DNA of 64,000 nt from Alphaproteobacteria bacterium (GCA_039980135.1 JBDXCV010000003.1:248001-312000), one strand, 5' to 3'. Shown: positions 46,461 to 58,609, numbered from the stretch's first letter. Numbers and translations: made by a program. The notes: generated by a model not told the origin, from the sequence alone.

Positions 46461-47699
46461 TCAGCGCGGCGGTTCGACGCGGGGATCGAGCAGGGTCGAT
46501 GCGGGGGCGGGGACGATCGGCTCGAAACGGGACTGCTCCGCGCTCGGCACCGGCGGGTTGTCGCGCATCCGGAGCAACACGAACAAGAACAGAAGAACGC
46601 CCACCCCGGCCATGAAGGCGAACAGGCCGTGGTCTCCCAGATAACGCATCGCCAGCGCCCCCAGGACCGGCCCGATGGTCGCGCCGACACCCAGTACGAG
46701 CAACAGGGCGGCGCTCGCACTGACGCGGTCATTGTCGGAAATCCGATCGTTCAGATGCGCCGAACACAGCGGATAGACGACAAAGCTCATCCCGCCGAAA
46801 ACGAAGCTGACGATCATGAACAAACGCAGGTCGCTAGCGGATATCAGGGCCAACGCCACACAACTCGCCGCCAACAGGAAACACGCCACCGCAATCACGG
46901 CGCGGCGATCCAGACGGTCCGAGGCCCAGCCGGTCGGCCACTGAAACGCCACACCCCCGACAACGATCACGCTCATCAGGAAAGCGACGGTGGAGGTCGA
47001 GAATCCGAGATTTATCGCGGCCAGGGGCGTCAAGCCCCACATCGCGCCGTTGACGAGCCCCATCCCGAACGCCCCGAAGACGCCGAGTGGCGACAGGGCA
47101 AACAATGCGCGCAGGCCCATACGCTCGGTGGAAATGGCGCCGGGGGCGGTCGAAGTTGTCAACGAAACAGGCACGACGGCCAGCGAGATCAGCACCGACG
47201 ACAGGACGAACAACTCGAACCCGCGCGGGTCCGAAAGGAGGAGAAGTTGTTGCGCGGCGGCAATTCCGCCGAGATTCACGATCATGTAGAGCGCCATCAC
47301 GGTGCCGCGCCGTTCGTTCGTAACCTGGCCGTTCAGCCAGCTCTCGATCACCATGTAGAGACCGGCGAAACACGCCCCGGTCAACGCCCGCAGAACAAAC
47401 CAGGAGTAGGGGTCAACAATCGCCGCGTGAACGACGGCAGCCGCTGACGCCGTCGATGCAAACGCGGCGAAGCTGCGGATATGACCGACCCGCTCGATGA
47501 CCTGCCCCCCGAAAAGGCAGGCGATGGCGAAGCCGCCATAATAGGCCGACATCATCAGCCCGATCTCGACGCGCGAGAAAGATTCGATCGCGCCGCGGAT
47601 GCCGATCAACGTGCCCTGCAAGCCGCTCCCGAGCATCAGAAGCAGAACTCCGAGCAGGAGCGCGGCGACGGCAAACAGAACAGATTTCATCGTGGGCAA
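46461..47699 (-). CDS. MFS transporter (YcaD-like)
   Basis: The 412-residue major facilitator has 12 hydrophobic segments and the motif-A-like loop GGQVIERVGHIRSFAAFA between helices 2 and 3. The arrangement, with an early SRVEIGLMMSAYYGGFAIAC stretch and ALTGACFAGLYMVIESWLNG, resembles the YcaD/YfkF group. Substrate is unknown. It lies between glnD (20 bases upstream) and murJ, within an otherwise conserved block. Confidence 0.87.
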   Translation of the reverse strand: MPTMKSVLFAVAALLLGVLLLMLGSGLQGTLIGIRGAIESFSRVEIGLMMSAYYGGFAIACLFGGQVIERVGHIRSFAAFASTASAAAVVHAAIVDPYSWFVLRALTGACFAGLYMVIESWLNGQVTNERRGTVMALYMIVNLGGIAAAQQLLLLSDPRGFELFVLSSVLISLAVVPVSLTTSTAPGAISTERMGLRALFALSPLGVFGAFGMGLVNGAMWGLTPLAAINLGFSTSTVAFLMSVIVVGGVAFQWPTGWASDRLDRRAVIAVACFLLAASCVALALISASDLRLFMIVSFVFGGMSFVVYPLCSAHLNDRISDNDRVSASAALLLVLGVGATIGPVLGALAMRYLGDHGLFAFMAGVGVLLFLFVLLRMRDNPPVPSAEQSRFEPIVPAPASTLLDPRVEPPR

Positions 47700-47719
47700 G
47701 GCCGGCTGTGTGTCGTGTT

Positions 47720-50476
47720 CTACTCGGCCGCCGTCTTCGCGACGGCCTTGTCTTCTTCGCGGATCGCATCGAGCAACCGCTTTCGGATTGCGGCGATCCG
47801 CGACTCATGGCTCACCTTCATGCCGAACCCGTCCTTGACATAGAAGACGTCGATCGCCCGCTCGCCGAAAGTCGAAATCTTTGCCGACGATATCTGCAGC
47901 GACAGGTCATACAGTGCGCGCGTAACCAGATAGAGGAAGCCCGGGCGGTCCCGGCCGTTGATCTCGATCACGGTGTGAGTCGCGCTCGCCTGATTGTCGA
48001 CGATCACCCGCGGCGCCACGGTGAAAACCTTCGTACGCGCCGGGATGAACGTCCGCTCTGCCTCGGGCTCCGACCGATCCATCTCGCCGGCAAAGGCGCG
48101 TTCGATCTGGACCGTAAGCTTGGCCAGCGTACCCGACGCCGACAAGGCCGTGTCGTCCCGGTCCTGTAGCCAGAAGGTGTCGAGCGCCATGCCTTGCGGT
48201 GTGGTCAAAACCTTGGCGTCAACGATATTCGCATCAACCGCCGATATGGCCCCTGTGATCCGTGAAAAAAGCCCGGGATGATCTTGCGTGTAGACCGTCA
48301 GTTCGGTCACATCGATGTCGGCCCGCACCCGGGTGCGGATCGAAAGCGGCAGCTTCTCCTGCTCCGCGGTGCGCATCAGGCGGGCCTGGTGGGCCAGTGT
48401 ATCCGTGTCGAAGGTCAGCCAGTAGCCGGAGTAGCCCCGGTCGAACTGGGCCTCGATATCCGCGTCCGTCCAATCTGCCAGCGCTTCGCGCAAATCATGT
48501 TTGGCGGCCTCGACCCGCGCCCCGCGGGCGTGCGTGCGCTGCCCGCCCGACATCACGTCTTCGGCCGCGTGATACAGCTCGCGCAGAAGCTCGGCCTTCC
48601 AGTTGTTCCAGACATTCGGCCCCGTCGCGCGCATGTCGACAACCGTCAGGCACAACAGCAGACGCAGGCGTTCGGGTGACTGAACCTGATCCACGAAATC
48701 CAGAATGGTCTTGCTGTCGTTGAGATCGCGCTTTTGCGCGACGTCGCTCATCACGAGATGCTCCCGCACCAGCCATTCGACCGTCTCGCTCTCCTCGGCA
48801 TCGAGGCCGAGGCGCGGACAGACCCGCTTGGCCACACGCGCGCCGAGCACGGAATGGTCGCCGCCGCGGCCCTTCGCGATGTCGTGGAACAGGACCCCCA
48901 AATAAAGGGCACGCCGCGAGCCGATCTTGTGGATCACCTCGCTGGCCACCGGGTGCTCGTCTTCAAGTTCGCCGCGCTCGATCTTGGCGAGCAGGCCGAT
49001 CGCCTGGATCGTGTGCTCGTCGACAGTATAGACGTGATACATGTCGTGCTGGGTCTGGCCCACGACGCGGCCGAAGTCCCGAAGGAACCGGCCGAACACA
49101 CCCGCCTCGTTCATCCGCGTCAGCGCCTGTTCCGGTGAGTCGATCGACGATGCCATCTCGACGAACATGCGGTTCGCCTCCGGGTCTGCCCGGACGTTCT
49201 TGTCGATCCGCTTCAGGTTCTGGGTCACCAGGCGCAGCGCATGGGGGTGGATATCCAGCCCTTCATTATGCGCGACATGGAAAAGCCGGATCATCGACAC
49301 CGGGTCGCGTTCGAACTGATCGTCGTCGGCGACGGTCAGGCGATCACGGTCGATCGTGAAACCCATCAAATCACGCGGGCGGCGCAGACGCGGCAGCCGG
49401 ATGATCGGCCGGCTCATATTCTCCGCCTCGATCGCGGCGCAGAAGATGCGGGTCAGGTCGCCGACATCCTTCGCCACGATGTAATAATGCTTCATGAAGC
49501 GCTCGACACCCGACGCGCCGGCGCGGTCGGCATACCCCATGCGTTCCGCAATCGGCGTCTGCACGTCGAAGGTGAGCCGTTCTTCGGGCCGCCCCGACAA
49601 ATAATGCAGGTGGAAACGGACGCTCCAGAGGAAATTCTGGTCCTTCGAGAAATTGCGTGCTTCGGCTTTCGTCAAGACGTCGCGTTCGACAAGGTCGCTT
49701 ACGCTGTCGACCTCATAGGCGAATTTAGCGATCCAATAGAGGGTCTGGAGATCCCGGAGTCCGCCCTTGCCGTCCTTGATGTTCGGCTCGACGTAATACC
49801 GGCTGTCCCCCATCTTCTCGTGGCGGCTGTCGCGCTCGTCGAGCTTGCCCTTCACGAACTCCATCGCCGCGCCGGAAATCACCTGATCGCTGAAGGTCTT
49901 GCGGAACTCCAGATACAGCGCCTGATCGCCCCAGAGGTAACGCGCCTCCAGGAGCGCGGTGCGGATGGTCAGATCGCTCTTGGCGAGACGCACGCAATCA
50001 TCGATCGACCGGGTCGAATGCCCGACCTTCAGTCCCAGGTCCCAGAGGAAGTAGAGAACATACTCGACGATCTGCTCGCCATGGGCCGTCTGCTTCCAGG
50101 GAAACAGGAACAGCAGATCAATGTCCGAGAAGGGTGCCAGTTCGCCGCGGCCATAACCGCCCACCGCCACGATCGCCATCCGGTCGGTCGCGGTCGGATT
50201 GGCCGAGGGATATTCGCGCAACGCAGCGTCGTGCACGATCCGGATCACCTGATCGAACAGAAAAGCGAGCTCGCCTTTCGCCGCATTACCATCAATCTCA
50301 ACAGCCTCGAAGCGGGTTTGCACCTGCGTCCGGCCCTCTTCGATTCCCGCCTTGAGCAGTTCAAGAGTGACCCGCCGGCGTTCCGCAGCCGTGGCGATAT
50401 CGGCGCAGGCCTCGAGGATCCGAGCCTCGAGCGCCGCGCGGTCAATTACGTCGCGTTGTCGTTTTCGTTTGGCCAT
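47720..50476 (-). CDS. glnD: PII uridylyltransferase/uridylyl-removing enzyme GlnD
   Basis: GlnD senses glutamine and modifies or demodifies PII proteins to control nitrogen metabolism. The 918-residue protein has the nucleotidyltransferase motif GGYGRGELAPFSDIDLLF near 106-123, a central helical domain, an HD domain with VLFHDIAKGRGGDHSVLG near 525, and two C-terminal ACT domains (TVYTQDHPGLFSRITG; EINGRDRPGFLYLVTRAL). All parts are present, so both activities are expected. It is flanked by two MFS genes on the same strand. Confidence 0.97.
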   Translation of the reverse strand: MAKRKRQRDVIDRAALEARILEACADIATAAERRRVTLELLKAGIEEGRTQVQTRFEAVEIDGNAAKGELAFLFDQVIRIVHDAALREYPSANPTATDRMAIVAVGGYGRGELAPFSDIDLLFLFPWKQTAHGEQIVEYVLYFLWDLGLKVGHSTRSIDDCVRLAKSDLTIRTALLEARYLWGDQALYLEFRKTFSDQVISGAAMEFVKGKLDERDSRHEKMGDSRYYVEPNIKDGKGGLRDLQTLYWIAKFAYEVDSVSDLVERDVLTKAEARNFSKDQNFLWSVRFHLHYLSGRPEERLTFDVQTPIAERMGYADRAGASGVERFMKHYYIVAKDVGDLTRIFCAAIEAENMSRPIIRLPRLRRPRDLMGFTIDRDRLTVADDDQFERDPVSMIRLFHVAHNEGLDIHPHALRLVTQNLKRIDKNVRADPEANRMFVEMASSIDSPEQALTRMNEAGVFGRFLRDFGRVVGQTQHDMYHVYTVDEHTIQAIGLLAKIERGELEDEHPVASEVIHKIGSRRALYLGVLFHDIAKGRGGDHSVLGARVAKRVCPRLGLDAEESETVEWLVREHLVMSDVAQKRDLNDSKTILDFVDQVQSPERLRLLLCLTVVDMRATGPNVWNNWKAELLRELYHAAEDVMSGGQRTHARGARVEAAKHDLREALADWTDADIEAQFDRGYSGYWLTFDTDTLAHQARLMRTAEQEKLPLSIRTRVRADIDVTELTVYTQDHPGLFSRITGAISAVDANIVDAKVLTTPQGMALDTFWLQDRDDTALSASGTLAKLTVQIERAFAGEMDRSEPEAERTFIPARTKVFTVAPRVIVDNQASATHTVIEINGRDRPGFLYLVTRALYDLSLQISSAKISTFGERAIDVFYVKDGFGMKVSHESRIAAIRKRLLDAIREEDKAVAKTAAE

Positions 50477-50533
50477 ACCCGTGCCGTTTTACACGGTCCG
50501 GCGCTGATTGAATATGGCGGGTATCGGATTGCG

Positions 50534-51805
50534 TTACGCCACGCGGGGTTTCCCCTCCAGCGCCGCCCGCAAACGCGCGCGTCTCGAGTAAGCGTAGGTG
50601 TAAACCGCCAGGCCGATCAGGGACCCGACAGTCACCGGCCAGCCCAGCCCGACCGCGTCACCGATGCGCCCCATGGCCAGCGCCCCGAGCGCGGGTCCGG
50701 ATCGGAAGATCATGCCGAACAGGCTCAGCACACGCCCGCGCATCTCGTCGGGAACGGCAAACTGGACGACCTGCTGGATGGCGATGCCGCCGCTGGTCAT
50801 CGTGAACCCCAACACGGCGAGGCAGACCAGCGCGAAGGGCAACCAGGTCACGTTGACGATCAGGAACACCGCGGTCCCGCCGACGAGGCCCGTCAAAAGT
50901 GCGATCTCGGTAATCCCGTCCTTGTTGCCGCGCCGCAGCATCCATATCGCGCCGACCATGGCGCCGATCCCCAGCGACGACGCCATGATCGAGAAACCGG
51001 TGACGTCGAGCAGGAACACGGATCCGGCCAGCGCGGACAATAATTCCGTCAACGGCCGAATCATGGTGCCGAGCGCCAGCAAGAGCAGCAGCATGGGCCC
51101 GATCCCGGGATGGGACGCGCCATATCGGACGCCGGCCAGCGCATCCCCGAGGAACGTGCCGCGCGGCGCCTTGCTGGCGGCCTGGAAGGGTACATCTATG
51201 CTCGCCAGCGCCCAGACCATGGCACCACCCGCGAAAATATTGAAGAAAAAGGCGAGGCCCGGTCCGCCCAGCGGAAGGAGAATCGCCGCCAGCGCAGGGC
51301 CGACAAACTGGGCTGCATTGAAAGTCGAGGAGTTCAGCGCGATCGCTGTCGAAATTTCAGACCGCGGCACGAGGTTCGGCATCAGGGCCAATCGAACCGG
51401 TTGCCAGAACGAGAAGGTGGCGCCCCGCGCAAGCGCCATGGCCAGCAGGAGCCAGATCGTCATCAGGCCGCCAAAGGTAAACAACGTCAGAAGAATCGAA
51501 ATCACAACCAGGGAGGCCTGGGTGACGATGGCGATTCTCCGCCGGTCCATTCGGTCGGCCAGGACGCCGCCGATCGGACCGAAAACGAGCACCGGCAACG
51601 CGTCGGCGGCCGCCACGGCCCCGACCCAAAAGCTCGACCCGGTCAATTCCCAGGCCAGCCAGCCGATCGAGATCCGCACGACCCAGGTGCCGACGACATT
51701 GGGAATATGCCCGATCAGGTAGACCCGGAAGTTGCGATGGCGCATCACGTCGCCGACGGCGCCGAACCCCGCAAACGCCAGGGCGCGAAGAAGCAAGCTA
51801 ATCAT
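50534..51805 (-). CDS. MFS transporter (EntS/MFS_3-like)
   Basis: The 423-residue protein has about 12 helices, with [20 protein letters not shown] near the N-terminus and the motif-A loop [18 protein letters not shown] near 78-95, typical of the MFS_3/enterobactin-exporter-like branch. Start overlaps the end of mutS by 8 bases. Substrate is unknown; efflux of a small molecule is the usual role of the branch. It interrupts the mutS-glnD order together with nothing else. Confidence 0.87.
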   Translation of the reverse strand: MISLLLRALAFAGFGAVGDVMRHRNFRVYLIGHIPNVVGTWVVRISIGWLAWELTGSSFWVGAVAAADALPVLVFGPIGGVLADRMDRRRIAIVTQASLVVISILLTLFTFGGLMTIWLLLAMALARGATFSFWQPVRLALMPNLVPRSEISTAIALNSSTFNAAQFVGPALAAILLPLGGPGLAFFFNIFAGGAMVWALASIDVPFQAASKAPRGTFLGDALAGVRYGASHPGIGPMLLLLLALGTMIRPLTELLSALAGSVFLLDVTGFSIMASSLGIGAMVGAIWMLRRGNKDGITEIALLTGLVGGTAVFLIVNVTWLPFALVCLAVLGFTMTSGGIAIQQVVQFAVPDEMRGRVLSLFGMIFRSGPALGALAMGRIGDAVGLGWPVTVGSLIGLAVYTYAYSRRARLRAALEGKPRVA

Positions 51806-54527
51806 CCATCGCCGCTTTCAGCCGGTAGAGCAGTTCCAGCGCGGTCCTGGGTGTCAACTCATCGGGGCTGACCGACGCCAGGAGTTCCCGAACCGGATCG
51901 GTGACCGGTGCCACGGCGCCGGTATCGCCGGCAACCGCCGCCTGGAACAGCGGCAAATCGTCTGCCAGACGGGTCAGGGCGCCGGCCTGGTCGCCGGCCT
52001 CGAGCAGGCGCAACACCGCTTCAGCCCGCCCCACCACGGCGGGCGGCAGCCCGGCAAGCTTCCCGACATGGATACCGTAGGACCGGTCGGCGGCACCCGG
52101 TCCGACCTCGTGGAGAAAAACGATATCGTCGTTCCATTCCTTCACCCGCATCGTGTGGCAGGACATATCGGGCAGCCGCGCGGCGAGCCGGGTGAGTTCA
52201 TGGAAATGCGTCGCAAACAATGTCCGGCAGCGATTCTGCTCGTGCAGATGTTCCACCGTGGCCCAGGCAATCGACAGCCCGTCAAAGGTCGCCGTGCCGC
52301 GCCCGATCTCATCGAGGATGACCAGCGCGCGCGGGCCCGCCTGATTCAGGATCGCCGCCGTCTCGACCATCTCGACCATGAAGGTCGAGCGGCCCCGCGC
52401 CAGATCGTCGGCCGCGCCAACCCGGCTGAACAACCGGTCCACAACCCCGATCTGGGCCGCGGCGGCCGGCACGAAGGAGCCGATCTGGGCCAGAATGGCG
52501 ATCAGGGCATTCTGGCGCAGAAACGTCGATTTGCCCGCCATGTTCGGGCCGGTCACGAGCCACAGGCGGCCGGCGGCCGCGTCTTCGCCCGACAGATCGC
52601 AATCATTGGCAACAAAGGCGCCGGGTCCGTCATCGAGCATCGCCTCGACCACCGGGTGCCGGCCACCGGTGACCAGAAAACTCTGGTCTTCCGACAACAC
52701 CGGCCGGGTGAATCGCGCGCCCACAGAAAGTTCGGCCAGCCCCGCCGCCACGTCGAGCTCGGCAAGCGCGCGGGCCGCGCCGGCAATATCCTCGGCCTCG
52801 GCGAGCGCGGCATCGGTCAGGGATTGAAAAAGTTCGAGCTCGATCGCGAGCGCGCGCTCGCCGGCGCGCGAAATCCTGTCATCGAGTTCGGACAGCTCGA
52901 CCGTCGTGAATCGCACGGCATTGGCCATCGTCTGGCGATGGATCAGGCCGTATGTCTCCGCGGCGGCTTCCTTGCCGCCGTCCATGATGCGGTCGGCATG
53001 GGCTGACCCCAACTCAACGAAATAGCCGAGGACGTTGTTGTGCTTGACCTTGAGGTTGGCGACGCCGGTCTTCTCGGCATAGTCGGCCTGAAGGCCCGCG
53101 ATCAGTTTCCGGCTCTCGTCGCGCAGTACCGTCTGCTCGTCGAGCGCGGCGGAATATCCCCCGGCGATGAAGCCGCCATCGCGTGCGGCGAGCGGCAGTT
53201 CGGGCGCGAGCGCCGATCTCAAAAGATCGATGAACGCGCCGTGATCGCCCAGCGCCTCGCCGACGAGATCAAAAGTCTCCGGCGCCCCCGTCATCGCGTC
53301 GAGACGCGTGCGCAACGCCACGGCGGCCTCGAGCCCGGCGCGCAGCGCTGCCAGGTCGCGCGGGCCACCCCGGCCAAGCGCGAGCCGCGAAAGGGCACGT
53401 TCCATGTCCGGGGCCGTGCGCAATGTAGCGCGAATATCCTCGCGCGCAGCCCCGTCATCACCCAGATACCCGACCGCATCGAGACGGGCCTCGATCGCGG
53501 GGACATCGGTCAATGGCGCGGCCAGCCGTTCGGCCAGGAGCCGCGCGCCAGGGCCGGTAATCGTGCGGTCGATCACCGAGAGCAGCGAGCCCTTGCGTTC
53601 ACCCGACAAGGTCTGGGCCAGCTCGAGGTTGCGCCGGGTCGCGGCGTCGATTTCCATAACCGCGCCCGCGCTGCCCGGCGACGGCAGGCGTCGCGGTCGG
53701 GACAGACGCGGCATCCGGTCGACCTGGGTCAGGGCGAGATAGTCGAACAGCGCCCCCGCCGCCGCGATCTCGGCCCGGCCCGGCTCGCCGAATGCATCCA
53801 GTGTCCCCACGCCATAGGTCTCGGTCAGCCGGGTCTCGGCGTTCCCCGAATCAAACCGGCTGGCGGGTAGCGGCGTCAGCGTGTCGCGCAATTCGTCCCA
53901 CAGGCCGGCACATTCCGGCGCGTCGAGAAGCCTGTCCGGCAGCAGGATCTCGCCCGGCGCAATCCGCGCCAGCGCCGCCGCCAGCAGATTGGTACCTCCG
54001 GCGGCCGGTATCGGCTGCATCCACACCTCACCGGTCGACATGTCGAGCCAAGCCAGGCCGTACGCGCCCCGTACGTCGGCACAGGCCGCCAGATAATTGT
54101 GGCGGCGCGAATCCAGCAGCGTGTCCTCGCTCAGGGTGCCCGGCGTGATCACCCGCACGACATCGCGGCGCACAATCGATTTCGACCCGCGCTTCCTGGC
54201 CTCGGACGGGTCCTCCATCTGTTCGCACACAGCGACCCGATGGCCCGCGCGAATCAGGCGCGGCAGATACTGTTCGGCGGCATGGACGGGAACGCCGGCC
54301 ATCGGCACAGGCTCGCCATTCTGCTGTCCACGCGTGGTCAGCGCGATATCCAGTGACGCGGCGGCGGCAACAGCATCATCGAAAAACAATTCGTAGAAAT
54401 CGCCCATGCGAAAGAACAGGAGGCAATCGGGATAGGATTCCTTGGCCGCATGCCACTGCACCAGCATCGGCGACGCGGGCGCGGCGGCTTTGGGGCGGTC
54501 TTCAGAAGCGGGGGCAGAACCTGGCAT
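51798..54527 (-). CDS. mutS: DNA mismatch repair protein MutS
   Basis: MutS recognises base mismatches and small loops. The 909-residue protein begins with the mismatch-binding domain ([13 protein letters not shown], with the Phe-x-Glu class of residues within this region) and ends with the ABC-type ATPase: Walker [19 protein letters not shown] and Walker B/signature [17 protein letters not shown]. Length is standard. It is divergent from the malic enzyme gene, separated by about 180 bases. Confidence 0.98.
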   Translation of the reverse strand: MPGSAPASEDRPKAAAPASPMLVQWHAAKESYPDCLLFFRMGDFYELFFDDAVAAAASLDIALTTRGQQNGEPVPMAGVPVHAAEQYLPRLIRAGHRVAVCEQMEDPSEARKRGSKSIVRRDVVRVITPGTLSEDTLLDSRRHNYLAACADVRGAYGLAWLDMSTGEVWMQPIPAAGGTNLLAAALARIAPGEILLPDRLLDAPECAGLWDELRDTLTPLPASRFDSGNAETRLTETYGVGTLDAFGEPGRAEIAAAGALFDYLALTQVDRMPRLSRPRRLPSPGSAGAVMEIDAATRRNLELAQTLSGERKGSLLSVIDRTITGPGARLLAERLAAPLTDVPAIEARLDAVGYLGDDGAAREDIRATLRTAPDMERALSRLALGRGGPRDLAALRAGLEAAVALRTRLDAMTGAPETFDLVGEALGDHGAFIDLLRSALAPELPLAARDGGFIAGGYSAALDEQTVLRDESRKLIAGLQADYAEKTGVANLKVKHNNVLGYFVELGSAHADRIMDGGKEAAAETYGLIHRQTMANAVRFTTVELSELDDRISRAGERALAIELELFQSLTDAALAEAEDIAGAARALAELDVAAGLAELSVGARFTRPVLSEDQSFLVTGGRHPVVEAMLDDGPGAFVANDCDLSGEDAAAGRLWLVTGPNMAGKSTFLRQNALIAILAQIGSFVPAAAAQIGVVDRLFSRVGAADDLARGRSTFMVEMVETAAILNQAGPRALVILDEIGRGTATFDGLSIAWATVEHLHEQNRCRTLFATHFHELTRLAARLPDMSCHTMRVKEWNDDIVFLHEVGPGAADRSYGIHVGKLAGLPPAVVGRAEAVLRLLEAGDQAGALTRLADDLPLFQAAVAGDTGAVAPVTDPVRELLASVSPDELTPRTALELLYRLKAAMDD

Positions 54528-54708
54528 GACGATCCCCCATCATATACGCCGCCCGTGGCCGGTCCAAAAGCCCCCCGACCATCTGCGCGGTGGGCAATTT
54601 CTCCGGTCGTGGGGCGCATCCGATCCGGTGTCGCTTGACGCGCTGCGGGCGCACGGTTCAGGCTCAATTCGCGGGCTTATGTTTGCACACCAACCTCAGG
54701 CGAGAATC

Positions 54709-57057
54709 ATGACCGACAAATCCAATGGCGAAGAAAAGAAGCTGTCGCAACTCGATATCGATTCCCTGCACATGCACAAGACCGGCAAGCCCGGCAAGAT
54801 CGAGATTATCGCGACCAAGCCGCTGACCACTCAGCGCGATCTGTCCCTCGCCTATTCGCCCGGCGTCGCAGCACCCTGCATGGAAATTTACGCCGACCCG
54901 GACGATGCCTATGACTACACCTCGCGCGGCAACCTCGTCGCCGTGGTGTCGAACGGGACCGCGGTTCTGGGGCTGGGAAACATCGGCGCGCTCGCCTCGA
55001 AGCCCGTGATGGAAGGCAAGTCGGTTCTGTTCAAACGCTTCGCCGACATTGATTCCATGGACCTCGAAGTCGACAGCGAAGATGTCGACGAGGTGGTCAA
55101 TTGCGTGCGCCTCCTGCGGCCGACATTCGGCGGCATCAATCTCGAAGACATCAAGGCGCCGGAATGTTTCATCATCGAGCAGCGCCTGCGCGAGACCATG
55201 GACATTCCGGTCTTCCACGACGATCAGCACGGCACCGCCATCGTCTCGCTGGCCGGACTGATCAACGCACTCGATCTGACAAACCGTGACCTCAAGGACA
55301 TCACGATCGTGGTCAACGGCGCCGGCGCCGCCTCGATCGCGTGCATCGAACTGATCAAGGCCATGGGCCTGCCCCATGATCAGGCCATCCTTTGCGACAG
55401 CCGGGGCGTGATCTACCAGGGCCGCGAAGACGGCATGAACCAGTGGAAGTCGGCCCATGCGGTGAACACCAAGGCACGCACCCTGGAAGAGGCCATGGTG
55501 GGCGCGGATGTGTTCTTCGGCCTGTCGGTCGCGGGTTCGGTCACCAAGAAGATGGTCAAATCGATGGCCGACAAGCCGATCATCTTCGCGATGGCCAATC
55601 CGGATCCGGAGATCACGCCCGAGGATGTACGCGCCGTGCGTGACGACGCCATCGTCGCCACCGGCCGGTCGGACTATCCCAACCAGGTCAATAACGTGCT
55701 CGGCTTTCCGTATATTTTCCGTGGCGCGCTGGACGTGCGCGCACGCACGATCAACGACGAGATGAAGATCGCCTGTGCCGAAGCGCTGGCGGAACTCGCG
55801 CGCGAAGACGTCCCCGACGAAGTCGATGCGGCATACCCCGGCGACCATCTGATCTACGGGCCCGACTACATCATCCCGGTCCCGTTCGACCCCCGGCTGA
55901 TCGAGCATATCCCGCCGCGAATCGCCCAGGCGGCGATGGATTCCGGCGTCGCGCGCAAACCGATCGAGGATATGGACCAGTACCGCCTGGAACTCGCCGG
56001 CCGGCTCGACCCGACCTCGTCTGTGATCCAGGCGACCTTCGAGGCGGTGCGCTCCAGCCCGCGCAGGATCGTCTTCGCCGAGGGCGAGTCCGAACGGGTC
56101 ATCCGTGCGGCGATCGCCTATCGCAATGCCGGGCTGGGCGAGCCCATCCTCATCGGCCGCGAGAATGTCGTGCGCCAGCGTATCGAGGAGCTCGGGCTGA
56201 CCGGGGTCGATGAGCTGCGTGTGCACAACGCCGCCCTCGAGGAAGACCGGGAGGCGTATATCGAGTTCCTCTACAGCCGTCTGCAGCGCAAGGGGATGAT
56301 GCATCGCGACTGCGCGCGGATCGTCAACCAGAACCGCAACGTGTTCGCGTCCTGCATGGTCGCGCTGGGCGCCGCCGACGTGATGGTGACCGGCCTGTCG
56401 CGGCGCTTCTACACTTGTTTCAACGATGTCCGCCGGGTCTTCGATTCCGTGCCGGGCGAACAGATTTTCGGCCTGTCGATGCATGTCTTGCGCCACCGCA
56501 CATTGTTCATCGCCGACACCTCCGTCCACGAGCGGCCCGACCCGGAAGTCATGGCGGACATCGCGACCCAGGCGGCGGCCAAGGCCCGGCAGATGGGCAG
56601 CGAGCCGCGAGTCGCGTTCCTGAGTTATTCGAACTTCGGCAACCCGCCGGTCGATCTGACCGAGCGTTCGCGCGAAGCCGTCCGGGTGCTCGACGAACGC
56701 GGCGATGCGGATTTCGAATATGAGGGCGAGATGACCCCCGACATCGCGCTCGATTCCACATTGCGCGAGCGCTACTACCCGTTCAGCCGCCTGACCGGCC
56801 CCGCCAATGTGCTGATCATGCCCGGGCTTCACTCCGCGCATATCGCCTCGCGCCTGATGCAATCGGCGGACGATGGGACCGTGCTTGGTCCGATGCTGAT
56901 GGGCCTCGAGAAACAGGTCGAGATCGTACACATGAATGCGACCGTGAACGAACTTGTGACCGCCTCGGCGTTCGGCGCTTACGAATCCATCCGCCGCGAA
57001 ACAAATGCGAAATCAAAACCCGCGCGCAAATCTTCCCCGAAAAAGGCGGCGGAATAA
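54709..57057 (+). CDS. maeB: NADP-dependent malic enzyme with phosphotransacetylase domain
   Basis: Residues about 1-430 form a malic enzyme ([50 protein letters not shown]), which decarboxylates malate to pyruvate with NADP. Residues about 435-760 are a PTA_PTB-type domain that is usually regulatory, binding acetyl-CoA, rather than catalytic. The 782-residue two-domain form is common in alphaproteobacteria. The ATG at 54709 begins at [11 protein letters not shown]; an ATG ten codons upstream is an alternative. A Lys/Ala tail closes the protein. Confidence 0.96.
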   Translation: MTDKSNGEEKKLSQLDIDSLHMHKTGKPGKIEIIATKPLTTQRDLSLAYSPGVAAPCMEIYADPDDAYDYTSRGNLVAVVSNGTAVLGLGNIGALASKPVMEGKSVLFKRFADIDSMDLEVDSEDVDEVVNCVRLLRPTFGGINLEDIKAPECFIIEQRLRETMDIPVFHDDQHGTAIVSLAGLINALDLTNRDLKDITIVVNGAGAASIACIELIKAMGLPHDQAILCDSRGVIYQGREDGMNQWKSAHAVNTKARTLEEAMVGADVFFGLSVAGSVTKKMVKSMADKPIIFAMANPDPEITPEDVRAVRDDAIVATGRSDYPNQVNNVLGFPYIFRGALDVRARTINDEMKIACAEALAELAREDVPDEVDAAYPGDHLIYGPDYIIPVPFDPRLIEHIPPRIAQAAMDSGVARKPIEDMDQYRLELAGRLDPTSSVIQATFEAVRSSPRRIVFAEGESERVIRAAIAYRNAGLGEPILIGRENVVRQRIEELGLTGVDELRVHNAALEEDREAYIEFLYSRLQRKGMMHRDCARIVNQNRNVFASCMVALGAADVMVTGLSRRFYTCFNDVRRVFDSVPGEQIFGLSMHVLRHRTLFIADTSVHERPDPEVMADIATQAAAKARQMGSEPRVAFLSYSNFGNPPVDLTERSREAVRVLDERGDADFEYEGEMTPDIALDSTLRERYYPFSRLTGPANVLIMPGLHSAHIASRLMQSADDGTVLGPMLMGLEKQVEIVHMNATVNELVTASAFGAYESIRRETNAKSKPARKSSPKKAAE

Positions 57058-57145
57058 CGTCATAGGGAATTGCCGGGCCGCCTCGCGTCAATTGCGTGCT
57101 CGGTAGGCGCGAACACGTTCACAGACTTTTCGGCAAGACCAATCC

Positions 57146-58543
57146 ATGACACCCAAGGCCAAATATCTGATTGCCGCGGCACTCATATTCGGTGCCCCGG
57201 GCTGCATCGTGCTGGTGGCTCTGGCACAGCTGGACCTCCTGTCGCGCGGCGTCGCGATTATCGGCGCGGGCCTGATTGTCATTGGTGTGGCCGTGGTCGC
57301 CTTCCGGCCTTTGGGTCGTCTGCGACGAATCACAAGGCGCATGGATTTGTTGGTCAACCAGCCCGCCGAAACGGAGACCCCGGCCAGGTTGCCGGACGGT
57401 TTCGGGCCGGCGGGAGATATGGCCGCCACGTTGTTCCGTCTCGAGCGCAGCTGGGCGCGCGACCGCAAACAACTGAGCGATGGCCTCCGGGCCGCCCAGG
57501 ATCTTTTCGATGCATTGCCCAACCCCCTCGTCACGCTCGACGCCCAGGCACGGCTGGTCTATGCGAACGCCGCCGCGCGAGCGCTCCTCGAAGGCCGGCA
57601 TGGCGTCATCGACCTCGCGGGGCGGGATCTTTCCGCCGTCATCCGGCAACCCGGCATTCTCGAGGCCGTCGCCGAGGTCCTGGATGGCATGTCCACACGC
57701 ACCGTGGAATTCACCTTCACAGACCGGGGTGACCAATCCTTCGAGGCGCGCGTCGAGCCGATCCGCAGCGAATCCACCAGCAATAACGATGCGCGCGCGC
57801 TGATTCTGATGCGCGACGTCACGGCGTTGCGCCGCGGCGAACAGATGCGCGCGGACTTCGTGGCCAATGTCAGCCACGAATTGCGTACCCCGCTCACCTC
57901 GCTCGTCGGTTTCATAGAAACCCTGCGCGGGCCGGCGAAGGACGACCCCGAGGCTCAGGCGCGCTTTCTCGATCTGATGGAAACCCAATCGACCCGCATG
58001 ACCCGGATCGTCAACGACCTGCTTTCCCTTTCGCGCATCGAGATGAACGAGCACACGCCGCCGAACGACACCGTGAACCTCAGGCAAACGATCGCGACCG
58101 TCACCGATCTTCTGGCCCCGCAATCGCGTGCGCGCGATGTAAAAATCGAACTGGTGCTCGGCGCGCTCACCGAGCCCGTGGTGGGCCAGGCGGACGAACT
58201 TACCCAGCTCTTCCAGAACCTGATCGAGAACGCCATCAAATACGGGCGCGCCGGCAGCACGGTGCGGGTGGAAGCGACAGTCCGTAACGACGTCGTCAGC
58301 GTGTCGATCGTCGATCAGGGCGACGGCATTTCGCGTGAGCACATCTCGCGCCTCACCGAGCGGTTTTACCGGGTCGATACGGCGCGCTCGCGCGAACTCG
58401 GCGGCACTGGACTCGGTCTCGCCATCGTCAAGCACATCGCCAACCGGCATCGCGGCGAACTGACCATTCAGAGCGAACCCGGCGTGGGCAGCACCTTTAC
58501 CGTGACCCTGCAGATTAGACACGATACCGACGCAACGGTCTGA
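57146..58543 (+). CDS. phoR: phosphate-regulon sensor histidine kinase PhoR
   Basis: The 465-residue protein has two N-terminal membrane helices (about 6-27 and 33-55), a PAS domain (about 115-225), and a HisKA domain with the phosphorylated His244 in FVANVSHELRTPLTSL. The ATPase domain contains FQNLIENAIKYG and GGTGLGLAIVKHIANRH. PhoR phosphorylates PhoB when phosphate is scarce, under control of the Pst transporter and PhoU. Position directly upstream of pstSCAB-phoU identifies it; phoB itself is not in the window and may lie beyond phoU. Confidence 0.94.
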   Translation: MTPKAKYLIAAALIFGAPGCIVLVALAQLDLLSRGVAIIGAGLIVIGVAVVAFRPLGRLRRITRRMDLLVNQPAETETPARLPDGFGPAGDMAATLFRLERSWARDRKQLSDGLRAAQDLFDALPNPLVTLDAQARLVYANAAARALLEGRHGVIDLAGRDLSAVIRQPGILEAVAEVLDGMSTRTVEFTFTDRGDQSFEARVEPIRSESTSNNDARALILMRDVTALRRGEQMRADFVANVSHELRTPLTSLVGFIETLRGPAKDDPEAQARFLDLMETQSTRMTRIVNDLLSLSRIEMNEHTPPNDTVNLRQTIATVTDLLAPQSRARDVKIELVLGALTEPVVGQADELTQLFQNLIENAIKYGRAGSTVRVEATVRNDVVSVSIVDQGDGISREHISRLTERFYRVDTARSRELGGTGLGLAIVKHIANRHRGELTIQSEPGVGSTFTVTLQIRHDTDATV

Positions 58544-58609
58544 CGCCGCCACCCACGACGCGCCGCGCCTTCAGGACCTCGACGGGCCGGTTATCCGCTG
58601 CCGCCGACC

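Noticed and set aside
54664-56931. 755-residue minus-strand open frame opposite the malic enzyme gene
   Set aside because: Shadow of maeB, with His/Arg/Asp-rich sequence and no domain.
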